Positions 50,867 to 61,066 of a stretch of 64,000 nt of DNA are shown in pieces; positions within the stretch are counted from its first letter, which is position 1; every line of letters starts with the position of its first letter. Below the pieces are notes generated by a model that was given only the letters and a program-made list of their open reading frames with translations, was not told the origin of the DNA and did no database searches. A program made the position numbers and the translations under genes. This stretch comes from Bacteroidetes bacterium B1(2017) (lineage in GTDB: Bacteria > Bacteroidota > Bacteroidia > UKL13-3): the NCBI GenBank assembly GCA_002256395.1, contig NKJG01000002.1:335098-399097 (forward strand), in the 5' to 3' direction.

Positions 50867-51971
50867 ATATAGCCTACTCCTATTTGTAGTATTACAAAGC
50901 TATTTTATAAGAGCTCAAAATTGTACCGAAATTGAACGAATACTAGATAGCACCTATGCTAGTTCGGCCTTTTATGGAAATGTATTAATTACAAAAAACT
51001 CAGAAGTTTTGTTTGAAAAAAGTTTTGGCTATTCTGATGCTGTAAAAAAAACGCCCTTAACCAAAAACAATTCCTTTCAACTTGCTTCCATATCAAAGCA
51101 ATTTACGGCCTATGGAATCCTGATTTTAAAAAGCAGAGGGAAACTTGAGTATGATTCGATGGTTTGCAAGTATATTCCTACTTTTCCTTATAAGAATATT
51201 ACCATTAGGCATCTCATTACACATACATCTGGCCTTCCTAATTTTTGGGATAAAATAAGATTGAACTTGGATACCACTAAATCAAATGGCAATAAAGAGG
51301 TATTAGATTATTTAATAAAACACCCTCTCCCATTGCAATTTGAGCCAGGAACTAAGTATGAATATGCCGATATAGGGTACGATTTTTTAGCCACTATTAT
51401 TGAGAATATTTCTGGTTTAAGCTATAAGGAATTTTTATTTCAAAACATTTTTAAACCTTTAAAAATGAAAGATACTTATGCCTATATGGTAACAGATATT
51501 AGCAGAATAAAAAATAAGAATTTGGCTATTGGGCATAGTTCTGAAAAGGGTGAATATGCCTATGCTCATTTGCAACCTAGGTTCAACTTTGTAACTTATT
51601 TAGGCGATTTTTATGGCGATGGATCTATGGTTAGCACAGCTAAAGACCTTGCCAAATGGGATAAGGCATTAAGAGAAAATACGCTATTGCCAGCTACCAT
51701 TCAATCAGAAGCTTTTGCCATTCCTATCTTTAATGGGCAAGAACTGTTTGCAAGAACCAACCCAAATATTGGATATGGATTTGGATGGTTTATTAAGGAT
51801 ACTCCTAAAGGCAAATTGGTTTATCATAGCGGAGGGCACCCCGGAAATATGCATATTATTTACCGGTTTTTAGATACAGGAGTGACGTGTATATTCTTAT
51901 CAAATACCGAAACCGCCGTAATTAAGGCCTTAAGAAGTAGGATTCTAGCGGAATTACAAAGAAATGAATAA
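50856..51971 (+). CDS. secreted serine hydrolase, class C beta-lactamase fold
   Basis: A signal peptide (YSLLLFVVLQSYFIRAQ) precedes a 350-residue penicillin-binding-protein-like domain. The SxxK motif is Ser78-Ile-Ser-Lys81 in LASISKQFTAYG. The YxN position reads Tyr-Ala-Asp in YEYADIGYD, an Asn to Asp change. HSGGHPG stands for the KTG-type motif. Also present is RHLITHTSGLPNFWD. Such proteins include esterases, D-amino peptidases and beta-lactamases; the actual substrate cannot be read from sequence. Confidence 0.88.
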   Translation: MKIRYSLLLFVVLQSYFIRAQNCTEIERILDSTYASSAFYGNVLITKNSEVLFEKSFGYSDAVKKTPLTKNNSFQLASISKQFTAYGILILKSRGKLEYDSMVCKYIPTFPYKNITIRHLITHTSGLPNFWDKIRLNLDTTKSNGNKEVLDYLIKHPLPLQFEPGTKYEYADIGYDFLATIIENISGLSYKEFLFQNIFKPLKMKDTYAYMVTDISRIKNKNLAIGHSSEKGEYAYAHLQPRFNFVTYLGDFYGDGSMVSTAKDLAKWDKALRENTLLPATIQSEAFAIPIFNGQELFARTNPNIGYGFGWFIKDTPKGKLVYHSGGHPGNMHIIYRFLDTGVTCIFLSNTETAVIKALRSRILAELQRNE

Positions 51972-52078
51972 AGGTAATTTAGGAATCGCTTCCACTTAAA
52001 CACCTTTATTGTTGGCTGCTATATTTAACTTGAAATAATCCCTAACTTTCAGGATATTGCGTTTTATAAACCCTTGTT

Positions 52079-53176
52079 TTGAACCTGCGAATAGTATTTC
52101 TTTCTGTTGTATTGTGCTTATTGCTTTCGCCAGCATATGCCCAACCTACTGTATTGGGTACAGATGCATTTAATTATAATACCTATTCCACCTACAATTT
52201 AAGCACATATGGTAAACTTAGATCTTACCGAGGTTTAGCGGCAAATAGTGCGTTAAGTGGCTTGGCAAAATGGGAGTTTGCAACAGGTACTGCTGCCGCC
52301 ACAAATTATTCTACCAATTGGCGGCCCTATTTTTCATCCACTGCTATTCCAGCTTTCGATAGTATTATTGACCCCTTGTTAACCGCAGGTTCGGCTAGGT
52401 GGAATACAAGTTTTGGTGGGCAAAGTGGATTTTTACCTGCCATCATTGCCGGTAGATATTATACCTTTAACATTGGTGATAATGGAGGTGCCAATAATTA
52501 TATGGCAGTATGGGAAACTAATTTTAATCCTGCAACCATTAGTTCTATCACCCAAAGTCCAATTACAATTTGTAGCAGTGGCAGCGATGTGAGTGTAACC
52601 ATAAATGCCAATCAAAGTTTAAACGCTGCAGAGAAAGGATATTTACGTTATTCATCGAGTGCAACGTTTACAAGCAGCAGTTTGGTTCAGATAAGCTTTA
52701 CCGGAACATCTGGAACTGCAACCATTCCAAACCCTGGTTCAGGAACAATTTATTACTATGTATTTACGTCAAAATTAGCCCTGAGCCAATTGGCACCAAG
52801 CGGTGTTGTTAATGAAACCTATTGCGATTTAAGCACCTTAAGTATGAATAATAATAGTGGAGCAAATTATTCTTTTACTGTTGTTGTAGGTACTGTTCCC
52901 TCGGCATTAAGTTTTACTCCTACCAATGCGTGTAATGGTATAGCCACAACCTTTACGGCTTCTGCCACCAATGCCGATTTATATGATTGGAATTTTGGTG
53001 CAGGGTTTATAGGTTTGGCTAGCGGTAATACGAGCATTCAAACACTTTCAACAGGAACAATATCTGTAACCTTACGAACCAAAAACAATACGAGTGGATG
53101 TGAAAAAACGCTTACACAAAGTGTAACAGTTAACCCTGTTCCCTCTACACAAACAATTAATCCAAATACAAACTAA
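52079..53176 (+). CDS. secreted Ig/PKD-like protein without sorting domain
   Basis: Starting at a TTG (52079), the product has a signal peptide (IVFLSVVLCLLLSPAYAQ) and 345 mature residues rich in Ser, Thr, Asn and Ala. The N-terminal 150 residues resemble a choice-of-anchor-type surface module (WRPYFSSTAIPAFDSIIDPLL, YYTFNIGDNGG). Two Ig/PKD-like units follow, the last starting VPSALSFTPTNACNG. It ends abruptly with VPSTQTINPNTN and has neither a type A nor type B T9SS domain. First gene of a three-gene unit. Confidence 0.75.
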   Translation: MNLRIVFLSVVLCLLLSPAYAQPTVLGTDAFNYNTYSTYNLSTYGKLRSYRGLAANSALSGLAKWEFATGTAAATNYSTNWRPYFSSTAIPAFDSIIDPLLTAGSARWNTSFGGQSGFLPAIIAGRYYTFNIGDNGGANNYMAVWETNFNPATISSITQSPITICSSGSDVSVTINANQSLNAAEKGYLRYSSSATFTSSSLVQISFTGTSGTATIPNPGSGTIYYYVFTSKLALSQLAPSGVVNETYCDLSTLSMNNNSGANYSFTVVVGTVPSALSFTPTNACNGIATTFTASATNADLYDWNFGAGFIGLASGNTSIQTLSTGTISVTLRTKNNTSGCEKTLTQSVTVNPVPSTQTINPNTN

Positions 53177-53210
53177 AAAATCAAACACATAACAATTTAA
53201 TTTAAACATC

Positions 53211-54005
53211 ATGAAAAACATCAACACAAAATTGGTACTATTAATTGGATTAATGGTACTTGGATTCACTCAAATTGCCAATGCTCAAAAGAAAATGTGG
53301 GAAGGAAAATCGTACAACTTTGGCGTTACAAACAACGCCCCAAATACTTATTTATGGAGCACAACAGGCTTAGCATCTGGCCTTACAGTAACAACAAGTA
53401 CAGGTAGTGCGACAACCTCTTTCGACATTACTTTTAGCAACTCTAATACTACCTCTGCAACAGGTACTTTGCGTTTAACAGAAACTGCAACAGGTAGCTG
53501 TTCTAGAGATAATGATTTAACTGTAACCGTGTTTCCATATCCAGAGTTTTCGGCTATGAGCGCAACTAATTTTTGTGCGGCTTCAGCAACATTACCTTCA
53601 AGTGTAACCATTACCTCTTCTAATTTTGCTAACATTAAAGGTGTAACAGCAAACGGTAATAGTTTAACCATTGGCTACCAATTATACGATGGTACTAATA
53701 CTCCAATTTTAACTGCGGGTGCTTCTGGAACAGTTTCATTAACAACAGGTGCTTCGGCATCAACCTCTACTGTTAATTTAAGTGGAACCCAAAGAACAGA
53801 TTTACTTACAGTATTAGGTGGTTTATCTGCTGGTACCTATACCTTAAGAGTGAGTTCTGTTACTACAAATCCAGCCACTGTTGCAACCGAAGCAGGTTCT
53901 GTAGTAAGTGGATATTTTGTATCAGGTAATGCCAGTGTATTAGATATTTTAAGCATAACTATCAACTCAGTTCCTTCGGCTAATACCATTACTCCTACTA
54001 ACTAA
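53211..54005 (+). CDS. secreted Ig-like protein, C-terminal tail shared with upstream gene
   Basis: A signal peptide (KLVLLIGLMVLGFTQIANAQ) precedes about 240 residues with an Ig-like unit (SYNFGVTNNAPNTYLWSTTG) and a second Thr/Ser/Ala-rich beta domain containing one cysteine pair at most. The last residues are VPSANTITPTN, similar in sequence and position to VPSTQTINPNTN of the upstream protein. No T9SS domain is visible. It is probably a surface structural or adhesive protein. 34 bp separate it from the upstream gene and 18 bp from the downstream one. Confidence 0.72.
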   Translation: MKNINTKLVLLIGLMVLGFTQIANAQKKMWEGKSYNFGVTNNAPNTYLWSTTGLASGLTVTTSTGSATTSFDITFSNSNTTSATGTLRLTETATGSCSRDNDLTVTVFPYPEFSAMSATNFCAASATLPSSVTITSSNFANIKGVTANGNSLTIGYQLYDGTNTPILTAGASGTVSLTTGASASTSTVNLSGTQRTDLLTVLGGLSAGTYTLRVSSVTTNPATVATEAGSVVSGYFVSGNASVLDILSITINSVPSANTITPTN

Positions 54006-54023
54006 GCTTTAGCTTAATTTACT

Positions 54024-55064
54024 TTGTTTCTTAAAGCAACTAAATTATTAGTTGCACTTCTCTTTGCGTTCAGTTACAGCGCTAGGTCTCAAATTATTGA
54101 TACCGTTTGCGTAGGACAAACTGATGCACGCTATGAAGTGCCTTTAACTGCAGGGTCTACTTATTTGTGGATTTTGGAGAAAGGCGGAGCTGTGCATACA
54201 GGTCAAGGTTCAAATAAAATTTCTGTTGATTGGCAAAGTAATCCAGGAATTTACACTTTAAAAATTGTTGAACAAAATAGCAGTGGCTGTTGGGGCGATA
54301 CCGCTTATGGCCAAATTGTTTTAGTTAGTAAATTGCCCGTTAAATTAGTAGGTCCGCTTAAAGTATGCCAAGGAGATACAGCCATATTTTATGCCTCTGG
54401 AGCCGATAGATTTATATGGAGCGATGGTTCAACTGGAAATTACTTTGTTTTTAAGGATACAGTAAATACAGAGTTGTATGTAATTGGTAAATCAAATACC
54501 TGTATTAGTGATACCATACGAACACTTATACAAATGAAAGAACAACCCATAGCTTCCTTCAATCATGCGCCTAATTATTGGATAATAGACGAAAAAATAA
54601 CCTTAAGTTATACCGGAGATAAAGCCGATTTATGGAAATGGTTTATCAATGATTCGTTAATTGATACAGGCAAAAACAAGATTGTTCTGCATTATCCAAA
54701 AGATACAGGAGTATTGGTAATTTCCTTAGTTACCCAAAATAACTCGGGTTGCAATGATTCTGTAACATATGTAGGCTATGTGTTTGATAAATCTAAAATA
54801 TTTGTACCTACTGCCTTTACCCCTAATGGCGATGGAACGAATGACTATTTTGGAATTGTTGCCTTTGGCTTTACAGAAGCTAAGGTTATAATCACCAATA
54901 GAATCAATATTCCGGTGTTTCAATCAGATGATGTAAATTTTAAATGGGATGGGACATACGATGGACAAAAATGTAATCCAGGTGTGTATTTCTATCAAAT
55001 AATTCTCATTGATGCCAACGGCAACGACCAAAAGATCAGAGGAGAATTTACCCTATTAAATTAA
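54024..55064 (+). CDS. secreted Ig-like protein with type B (gliding-motility-type) sorting domain
   Basis: Signal peptide (LLVALLFAFSYSARSQ), then Ig/PKD-like units (DTVCVGQTDARYEVPLTAGSTYLW, VCQGDTAIFYASGADRFIWSDG, FNHAPNYWIIDEKITLSYTG). The C-terminal 85 residues are a gliding-motility-associated (type B) domain: FVPTAFTPNGDGTNDYFGI, KWDGTYDGQKCNPGVYFYQI. Type B cargo is exported by T9SS with a PorP/SprF-like partner, none of which is in the window. It is the only one of the three genes with a sorting domain, and may export or anchor the other two. Confidence 0.82.
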   Translation: MFLKATKLLVALLFAFSYSARSQIIDTVCVGQTDARYEVPLTAGSTYLWILEKGGAVHTGQGSNKISVDWQSNPGIYTLKIVEQNSSGCWGDTAYGQIVLVSKLPVKLVGPLKVCQGDTAIFYASGADRFIWSDGSTGNYFVFKDTVNTELYVIGKSNTCISDTIRTLIQMKEQPIASFNHAPNYWIIDEKITLSYTGDKADLWKWFINDSLIDTGKNKIVLHYPKDTGVLVISLVTQNNSGCNDSVTYVGYVFDKSKIFVPTAFTPNGDGTNDYFGIVAFGFTEAKVIITNRINIPVFQSDDVNFKWDGTYDGQKCNPGVYFYQIILIDANGNDQKIRGEFTLLN

Positions 55065-55071
55065 ATTGATT

Positions 55072-55108
55072 AGAAGAATAGAAAAGGAAAATCCTTTTCT
55101 ATTCTTCT
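55072..55108. terminator. 17-bp bidirectional terminator overlapping the ftsB-like stop codon
   Basis: AGAAGAATAGAAAAGGA and its exact complement flank a 3-nt AAA loop. It serves the type B gene on the plus strand. On the minus strand its first arm contains the last codons and the stop (TAG at 55099-55101) of the ftsB-like gene. Confidence 0.88.
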
Positions 55109-55398
55109 TCTATCATCACAAAAACATCTTCGTTATCGGCTTTCATGAGATATTTCTCACGGGCAAATTTTTCTAAATTCTTTTTATTGCCAAAAAGCTC
55201 TTCTTTTTCCTTCTTCACTTTTTGAATTTCGGTTTGGTAGTACTCAAATTTTTGTTGAGCCTCTTTTAAATCCTTCCGATATTCTAATTGATCAAAAATA
55301 CTATTGCGTTCGTTTACTAAAAGCAAGACAAAAAATGCTATTCCTGCAAGCACATACTTGTTTCGAAATGGCTTAATATAGTTTGCATTTAGCTTCAT
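55099..55398 (-). CDS. FtsB/DivIC-like cell division protein
   Basis: A 99-residue bitopic protein: a cytoplasmic N-terminus, one transmembrane helix (YVLAGIAFFVLLLV) and a periplasmic coiled coil (LKEAQQKFEYYQTEIQKVKKEKEEL). The conserved NLEKFAREKYLMKADNEDVFV end fits FtsB/DivIC. It works with FtsL and FtsQ in the divisome. It lies 8 bp downstream of enolase, the same neighbourhood seen for ftsB in many bacteria. Confidence 0.9.
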   Translation of the reverse strand: MKLNANYIKPFRNKYVLAGIAFFVLLLVNERNSIFDQLEYRKDLKEAQQKFEYYQTEIQKVKKEKEELFGNKKNLEKFAREKYLMKADNEDVFVMIEEE

Positions 55399-55406
55399 GA
55401 AGGCTA

Positions 55407-56696
<1,290 letters not shown>

Positions 56697-56774
56697 TTAA
56701 TTGATACTTAATGGTTGTTAATTATAGGGGTAATCGCTACTGCGATAGTTTTGCGAAACGAAGTTAATTTATTT

Positions 56775-57875
56775 TTAATTCATCAAAGCCATAAAATCAT
56801 CAAACAGATACCTGCTATCTTCTGGTCCTGGAGCAGCTTCAGGATGGTATTGAACAGAAAAGGCTTTTTTACCTTTAATGCGTATTCCCTCAACGGTATT
56901 ATCATTTAGGTTAATATGCGTAAGCTCCACTGTTGGGTGATTTAAAGTTTCCTCTAAACTTACACCAAACCCATGGTTCTGGCTAGTTACTTCGCATTTT
57001 CCAGTTAGTAAATTTTTAACAGGATGGTTTAAACCTCTGTGTCCGTTAAACATCTTAAAGGTATGCAATCCTTGCGATTCTGCCAACATTTGATGTCCGA
57101 GGCAAATACCGAATAAAGGAATACCTGCCTCTACAATTTTTCTAACGGTTTCCACTGCATATGGCATCACAGCAGGGTCGCCAGGGCCATTGCTAATCAT
57201 AAAGCCGTCAGGTTTAAATTGCATCATTTCTTCAAAAGTGCTTTTGCAATTAAATACAGCCAAATAAGCTCCACGTTCTTCTATGCAACGAAGGATATTT
57301 TGTTTTACTCCTAAATCTAAAACAGCTACACGTTTAGCAGCATTTTCATTTCCAAAATAATAGGTTTCTTTAGTAGAAACGGTGCTAGAAAGTTCTAGGC
57401 CCTCCATAGATGGAACGGCAGCCAACTCTGCTTTTAACTCTTCAATTGTTTTATTTTCTGAAGAGATTATTGCGTTCATAGCTCCTTTACTCCTTACATG
57501 ACGAACCACCTCACGGGTATCAATATCAGTAATACCCACAATATTATTTAAGGCAAAATATTCCTGAACCGATTGGTCGGCTTGCTTGCGTGAGTAAGGA
57601 ACATTAAAGTTTTTACAAACTAAACCAGCAATTTTAATGGTATCTGATTCTTGTTCAATATGGTTTATCCCATAATTTCCAATATGAACATTGGTTTGAA
57701 GTAAAATTTGTCCAGTATAACTAGGATCTGTAAAGATCTCCTGATAGCCTGTCATACCCGTATTAAAGCAAATTTCCCCTGTAGTTGAACCTATTTTCCC
57801 AATGGAGGTTCCTGTAAATACCGTACCATCTGCTAATAACAAAGTGGCCGGAAACTTATTGACTGTTCTGTTCAA
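56775..57875 (-). CDS. carA: carbamoyl-phosphate synthase small subunit
   Basis: The 366-residue protein has the CarA N-terminal domain (LLLADGTVFTGTSIGK, TGEICFNTGMTGYQEIFTDPSY). A class I glutamine amidotransferase domain follows with the nucleophile Cys in FGICLGHQML and His/Glu in QYHPEAAPGPEDS. The frame has no ATG before the conserved region; TTG at 57875 is the likely start, 17 bp after a good -7 box. It supplies ammonia for carbamoyl phosphate. carB is not in the window. Confidence 0.95.
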   Translation of the reverse strand: MNRTVNKFPATLLLADGTVFTGTSIGKIGSTTGEICFNTGMTGYQEIFTDPSYTGQILLQTNVHIGNYGINHIEQESDTIKIAGLVCKNFNVPYSRKQADQSVQEYFALNNIVGITDIDTREVVRHVRSKGAMNAIISSENKTIEELKAELAAVPSMEGLELSSTVSTKETYYFGNENAAKRVAVLDLGVKQNILRCIEERGAYLAVFNCKSTFEEMMQFKPDGFMISNGPGDPAVMPYAVETVRKIVEAGIPLFGICLGHQMLAESQGLHTFKMFNGHRGLNHPVKNLLTGKCEVTSQNHGFGVSLEETLNHPTVELTHINLNDNTVEGIRIKGKKAFSVQYHPEAAPGPEDSRYLFDDFMALMN

Positions 57876-57892
57876 AGTAGTTTAGATTTGGG

Positions 57893-57924
57893 CAAAAGTA
57901 GGAAAACAATAGATACCCACCAAA
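57893..57924 (-). promoter_or_regulatory. promoter for carA
   Basis: On the minus strand TTTG (57921-57924) and TACTTTTG (57893-57900) are 20 bp apart, a full match to the Bacteroidota pattern. The TTG start of carA follows 17 bp downstream. Confidence 0.75.
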
Positions 57925-57972
57925 TGAAAGTATTCACAAATTAAATGTTGATTGCTTTGGGTCGGCACAAAC

Positions 57973-58656
57973 CTATGCCCCTCTAATAATTTGGCCATCT
58001 TGCATTTCAATAACCCTCTTAGTTCTGGAGGCAAATTCTGGATCATGGGTAACAATTAGTAAAGATTGATTGTATTCAAGGGCCAATTCTTCAAAAATTT
58101 CGAACACTACTTCTGAGTTTTTCTTATCCAAATTTCCAGTTGGTTCATCCCCCATAATTATCAATGGATTGTTTATGAGCGCTCTTGCAATAGCCACTCG
58201 TTGCTTTTGTCCTCCAGATAATTGGTTTGGTTTCTTGAGTGCTTCACTTTCAATGCCCAAAATTCTTAGCTTTTCAATGGCCTGGGCTTCTATTTGTTCT
58301 TCGCTATACTTAGCAAGTTTAAGGCCTGGCAACATTACATTTCTAAGCACATTAAACTCATTTAATAAATAATGAAATTGAAAAACGAATCCTATTTGCT
58401 CATTTCTAACCTTTGCCAATTCAGCTTCTTTAAGGTTTCGCATGGATTTACCATTAATAAGTAAATCGCCTTCATAGGCTGTATCCATGGTAGAAAGGAT
58501 GTAAAGTAGAGTTGATTTACCACAGCCAGATTTGCCTATTACCGAAACAAACTCTCCTTTTTGAATGGAAAAATTAATATCACTTAAAACCTTTACCGTA
58601 TTTGGGTCGTGGAAATATTTAGTGATTTGTTTGGCCTCTAATATTTTTGCTTCCAT
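57973..58656 (-). CDS. ABC transporter ATP-binding protein, LolD/MacB type
   Basis: A 227-residue ATPase with Walker A GKSGCGKST, Q loop in VFQFHYLLNEF, signature LSGGQKQRVAIARAL, Walker B LIIMGDEPTGNLD, and the H switch in VTHDPEFA. These are the features of the MacB/LolD/FtsE group. It is the last gene of a three-gene operon with a FtsX-type permease and an HlyD-like adaptor, with 1 bp between it and the permease gene. Confidence 0.92.
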   Translation of the reverse strand: MEAKILEAKQITKYFHDPNTVKVLSDINFSIQKGEFVSVIGKSGCGKSTLLYILSTMDTAYEGDLLINGKSMRNLKEAELAKVRNEQIGFVFQFHYLLNEFNVLRNVMLPGLKLAKYSEEQIEAQAIEKLRILGIESEALKKPNQLSGGQKQRVAIARALINNPLIIMGDEPTGNLDKKNSEVVFEIFEELALEYNQSLLIVTHDPEFASRTKRVIEMQDGQIIRGA

Positions 58657-58657
58657 A

Positions 58658-59917
58658 TTATTTGCCTCTAATAATTATTATTGGATCAATTTTACTCGCC
58701 TTTCGAGCAGGTAAAAACCCAGCAAAATAGGTTGTAACCACCGAAAAAATGCTTGCAATTATATAATAAGCCGGACTATAATCTACTGGATACGTTTTAA
58801 TGGTTGGTAAGGCTGAAGTATTAAATGGTATTTGATCAATTATTGCGGTTAATCCAAAACCAAGTATTAAACCCAGTAAGCCGCCAAACACTCCAATACT
58901 AAGGGCAATAGAAATAAAAATAAAATTCACATCCTTTCCCGAAAATCCTGTTGCCTTTAGGATGGCAATAGAATCCATTTTCTCATAAATCATCATGTTT
59001 AGGATATTATAGATTCCAAAACCTGCTACAATTAATAAGGTTATACCCACCACATACGAAATAAGGGTTCTAATAAATGTTCCTGTTTCAAATTGAGAGT
59101 TTGCTGTTTGAATATCTATGGCTTCTATACCAAATGTCTTAGTATATTCTTTAGCCATAGCTGGTGCCATTTTTATATCCAATATTTTCACTTGAATATC
59201 TGTCATGAAGCTATTACTTTCTCCTAATATTTTTTGAGTTGTTTGCAACGAGCAAAAGCTTTGAACCTTATCTACCTCTGCCAATCCTGATTGAAAAAAG
59301 CCCACAACTTTCAATTGATTCCGTTCTCCTTTTGTGCTTGTAATCTGCACTACATCACCAATTTGAACCATCATTTTTTCGGCAGCTCCTTTTCCAAGAA
59401 TTATACTATTTGGGGTGTTTAATAAATCGATATAATTACCTTTAACGACATAGTCCTTAAACAAAAAAAGTTTAGTTTCTGCCAATACATCAATTCCGTT
59501 AATAATTCCAGCCAAATCTGTTGAACCAATATTATAAAAAACCTGAGTCACAATTTTAGGCGCAATTCCATAAACTCTAGGATCAGCTTTAAGGGCTTTG
59601 ATAATGGCACCTCCGTTATATAAGCCTTGCCTATCGGAACGAGGTTTTACAGATCTAATAAAATTATGGCCAATAGTATAGGGAGCAATATGGTCTATAG
59701 GCTGAAAAGTAGATGCTTTAATTTCATTATATAATCGTACATGTGGTGTTCTATTTATAACCAATCCATCGAGCATAGAATTTAATCCCGACATAAAACT
59801 TAGCAAGGCAATAAACATAGTAATACTAAAGGTTACACCAATAGCTGCAACTAAGGTTTGACGCCACCTTGCAAGTAATAAGGAAATGGAAATAGAGGTA
59901 ATTAATTTGAATTTCAT
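58658..59917 (-). CDS. ABC transporter permease, FtsX/MacB_PCD type
   Basis: The 419-residue protein has the four-helix FtsX layout. The first helix is at about residues 20-42 (LVAAIGVTFSITMFIALLSFMSG). A 220-residue periplasmic domain follows (NSIILGKGAAEKMMVQIGDVVQI, LKVVGFFQSGLAEVD), and the C-terminal helices carry IYEKMDSIAILKATGFSGKDV and FAGFLPARKASKIDPI. Such permeases move lipoproteins within the envelope or drive tripartite efflux. It overlaps the adaptor gene by 4 bp, indicating coupling. Confidence 0.9.
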   Translation of the reverse strand: MKFKLITSISISLLLARWRQTLVAAIGVTFSITMFIALLSFMSGLNSMLDGLVINRTPHVRLYNEIKASTFQPIDHIAPYTIGHNFIRSVKPRSDRQGLYNGGAIIKALKADPRVYGIAPKIVTQVFYNIGSTDLAGIINGIDVLAETKLFLFKDYVVKGNYIDLLNTPNSIILGKGAAEKMMVQIGDVVQITSTKGERNQLKVVGFFQSGLAEVDKVQSFCSLQTTQKILGESNSFMTDIQVKILDIKMAPAMAKEYTKTFGIEAIDIQTANSQFETGTFIRTLISYVVGITLLIVAGFGIYNILNMMIYEKMDSIAILKATGFSGKDVNFIFISIALSIGVFGGLLGLILGFGLTAIIDQIPFNTSALPTIKTYPVDYSPAYYIIASIFSVVTTYFAGFLPARKASKIDPIIIIRGK

Positions 59918-60993
59918 TTTACTGGAATTATCAACTCATCAGCCTCTGTTATTCCAGAAAGAATTTCTATTTTTTGGTAGTCTTTTAGGCCGGTTCGAAC
60001 CAAAACTTTTTCACCAGTTGCTTTTGTTACAAAGGAATCGTTTTGCAAATAACTTCTTGGAATAAGCAATGCGCTAGGTTTAGTTTGGATAACAATATTT
60101 GCTTCAAAACTAATATTTGGAAAAAGTACGGGAGGCTGTTTAATAAAGGTAGCTTCAACCAGAAAGGTTTTGCTTCGCTCATTCATTATTGGAAATATTT
60201 TGCTCACCTCTGCAACAAACACCTCTCCTTTATAACTATCTAAACTAACCAACACCTGTTGTTTTAATTTTATTCTGGTTATATCATATTCATCCACTAA
60301 CATATTCAAAACAAAATCATTCTTACTTCCAATGATAGCAAGGGGATTTTGAGGCAAAACCATCTCCCCTTTTTCTTTAAGCAAACTATAAACTACGCCA
60401 TCAATATCGCTTTTAAGAGTATAATCGCTTTCAATGACAGAACTAATTTGAGCATTATTTTTCCCTTGCTTTGAATTAAAATCTAATTGTCGTTTTAAAT
60501 CGTCGTACTTACTTTTAGAAGATGCATAAGCGGTGCGAGAATTTTGGTAGTTCAATTCTTTCTGTTCTAGTTCAACTTTGGAACCAACTTGTTGAGCCCA
60601 TAAATTTTGTTGACGCACCCATAACATCGAATCATTTTTTAATTTGATGCGAGCCAATTCCATCGCATTACGGCCATCGGCCAGCTTTTCTCTATTTGCA
60701 TCAAAATCAGAAAAATTGGAAGCTAATTGGGCATTTTCTTTGGAAAGCTTTTGTGCTTCATTTGAAACAGATAATATGGCTTGGCCCTTTTTAACGGTGT
60801 CGCCCTCGCTAACATAAAACTTATTTATTACTCCCGAAACCATTAAAAAAGCTTGATATTGATCTTTGCTTTTAATTGTTCCAGAGGCATAAATGGATTC
60901 TGAAACAGATTCGATACTTGGTTTAATTTTTTCGACTTTATTTTTGCAGGCAAAAAGAGAAAGTGCCAAAACCAACAATAAACTATTTTTCAT
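59914..60993 (-). CDS. HlyD-type periplasmic adaptor lipoprotein
   Basis: The ATG at 60993, just after a TACATTTG box, starts a lipoprotein signal (SLLLVLALSLFAC). The extension to 61083 is not credible. The 359-residue protein has a split biotinyl-lipoyl-like domain (YASGTIKSKDQYQAFLMVSG, EGDTVKKGQAILSV). A helical hairpin follows (about 75-170), then DGVVYSLLKEKGEMVLPQNPLAIIG, and a beta-barrel domain. It links the ABC permease to an outer-membrane channel, as MacA does. No TolC-like gene is next to it. Confidence 0.88.
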   Translation of the reverse strand: MKNSLLLVLALSLFACKNKVEKIKPSIESVSESIYASGTIKSKDQYQAFLMVSGVINKFYVSEGDTVKKGQAILSVSNEAQKLSKENAQLASNFSDFDANREKLADGRNAMELARIKLKNDSMLWVRQQNLWAQQVGSKVELEQKELNYQNSRTAYASSKSKYDDLKRQLDFNSKQGKNNAQISSVIESDYTLKSDIDGVVYSLLKEKGEMVLPQNPLAIIGSKNDFVLNMLVDEYDITRIKLKQQVLVSLDSYKGEVFVAEVSKIFPIMNERSKTFLVEATFIKQPPVLFPNISFEANIVIQTKPSALLIPRSYLQNDSFVTKATGEKVLVRTGLKDYQKIEILSGITEADELIIPVK

Positions 60994-61001
60994 AACAGAA
61001 A

Positions 61002-61009
61002 CAAATGTA
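61002..61009 (-). promoter_or_regulatory. -7 promoter box for the efflux/export operon
   Basis: TACATTTG on the minus strand, 8 bp before the ATG at 60993. No clear TTTG is seen at the expected upstream distance, so only the -7 part is called. Confidence 0.5.
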
Positions 61010-61066
61010 ATGCTAAATTGAATTTTTGGATAGTTTCTGATTTTAATCCTATTTTTCGAACCTAAA

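Noticed and set aside
53348-53671. 107-codon antisense ORF over the Ig-like gene
   Set aside because: It is a shadow of the Thr/Ser-rich coding sequence; the plus-strand frame has a signal peptide and homologous domains.
60043-60243. Plus-strand ORF inside the adaptor gene
   Set aside because: No conserved features; it is antisense to a clear HlyD-type beta-barrel domain.
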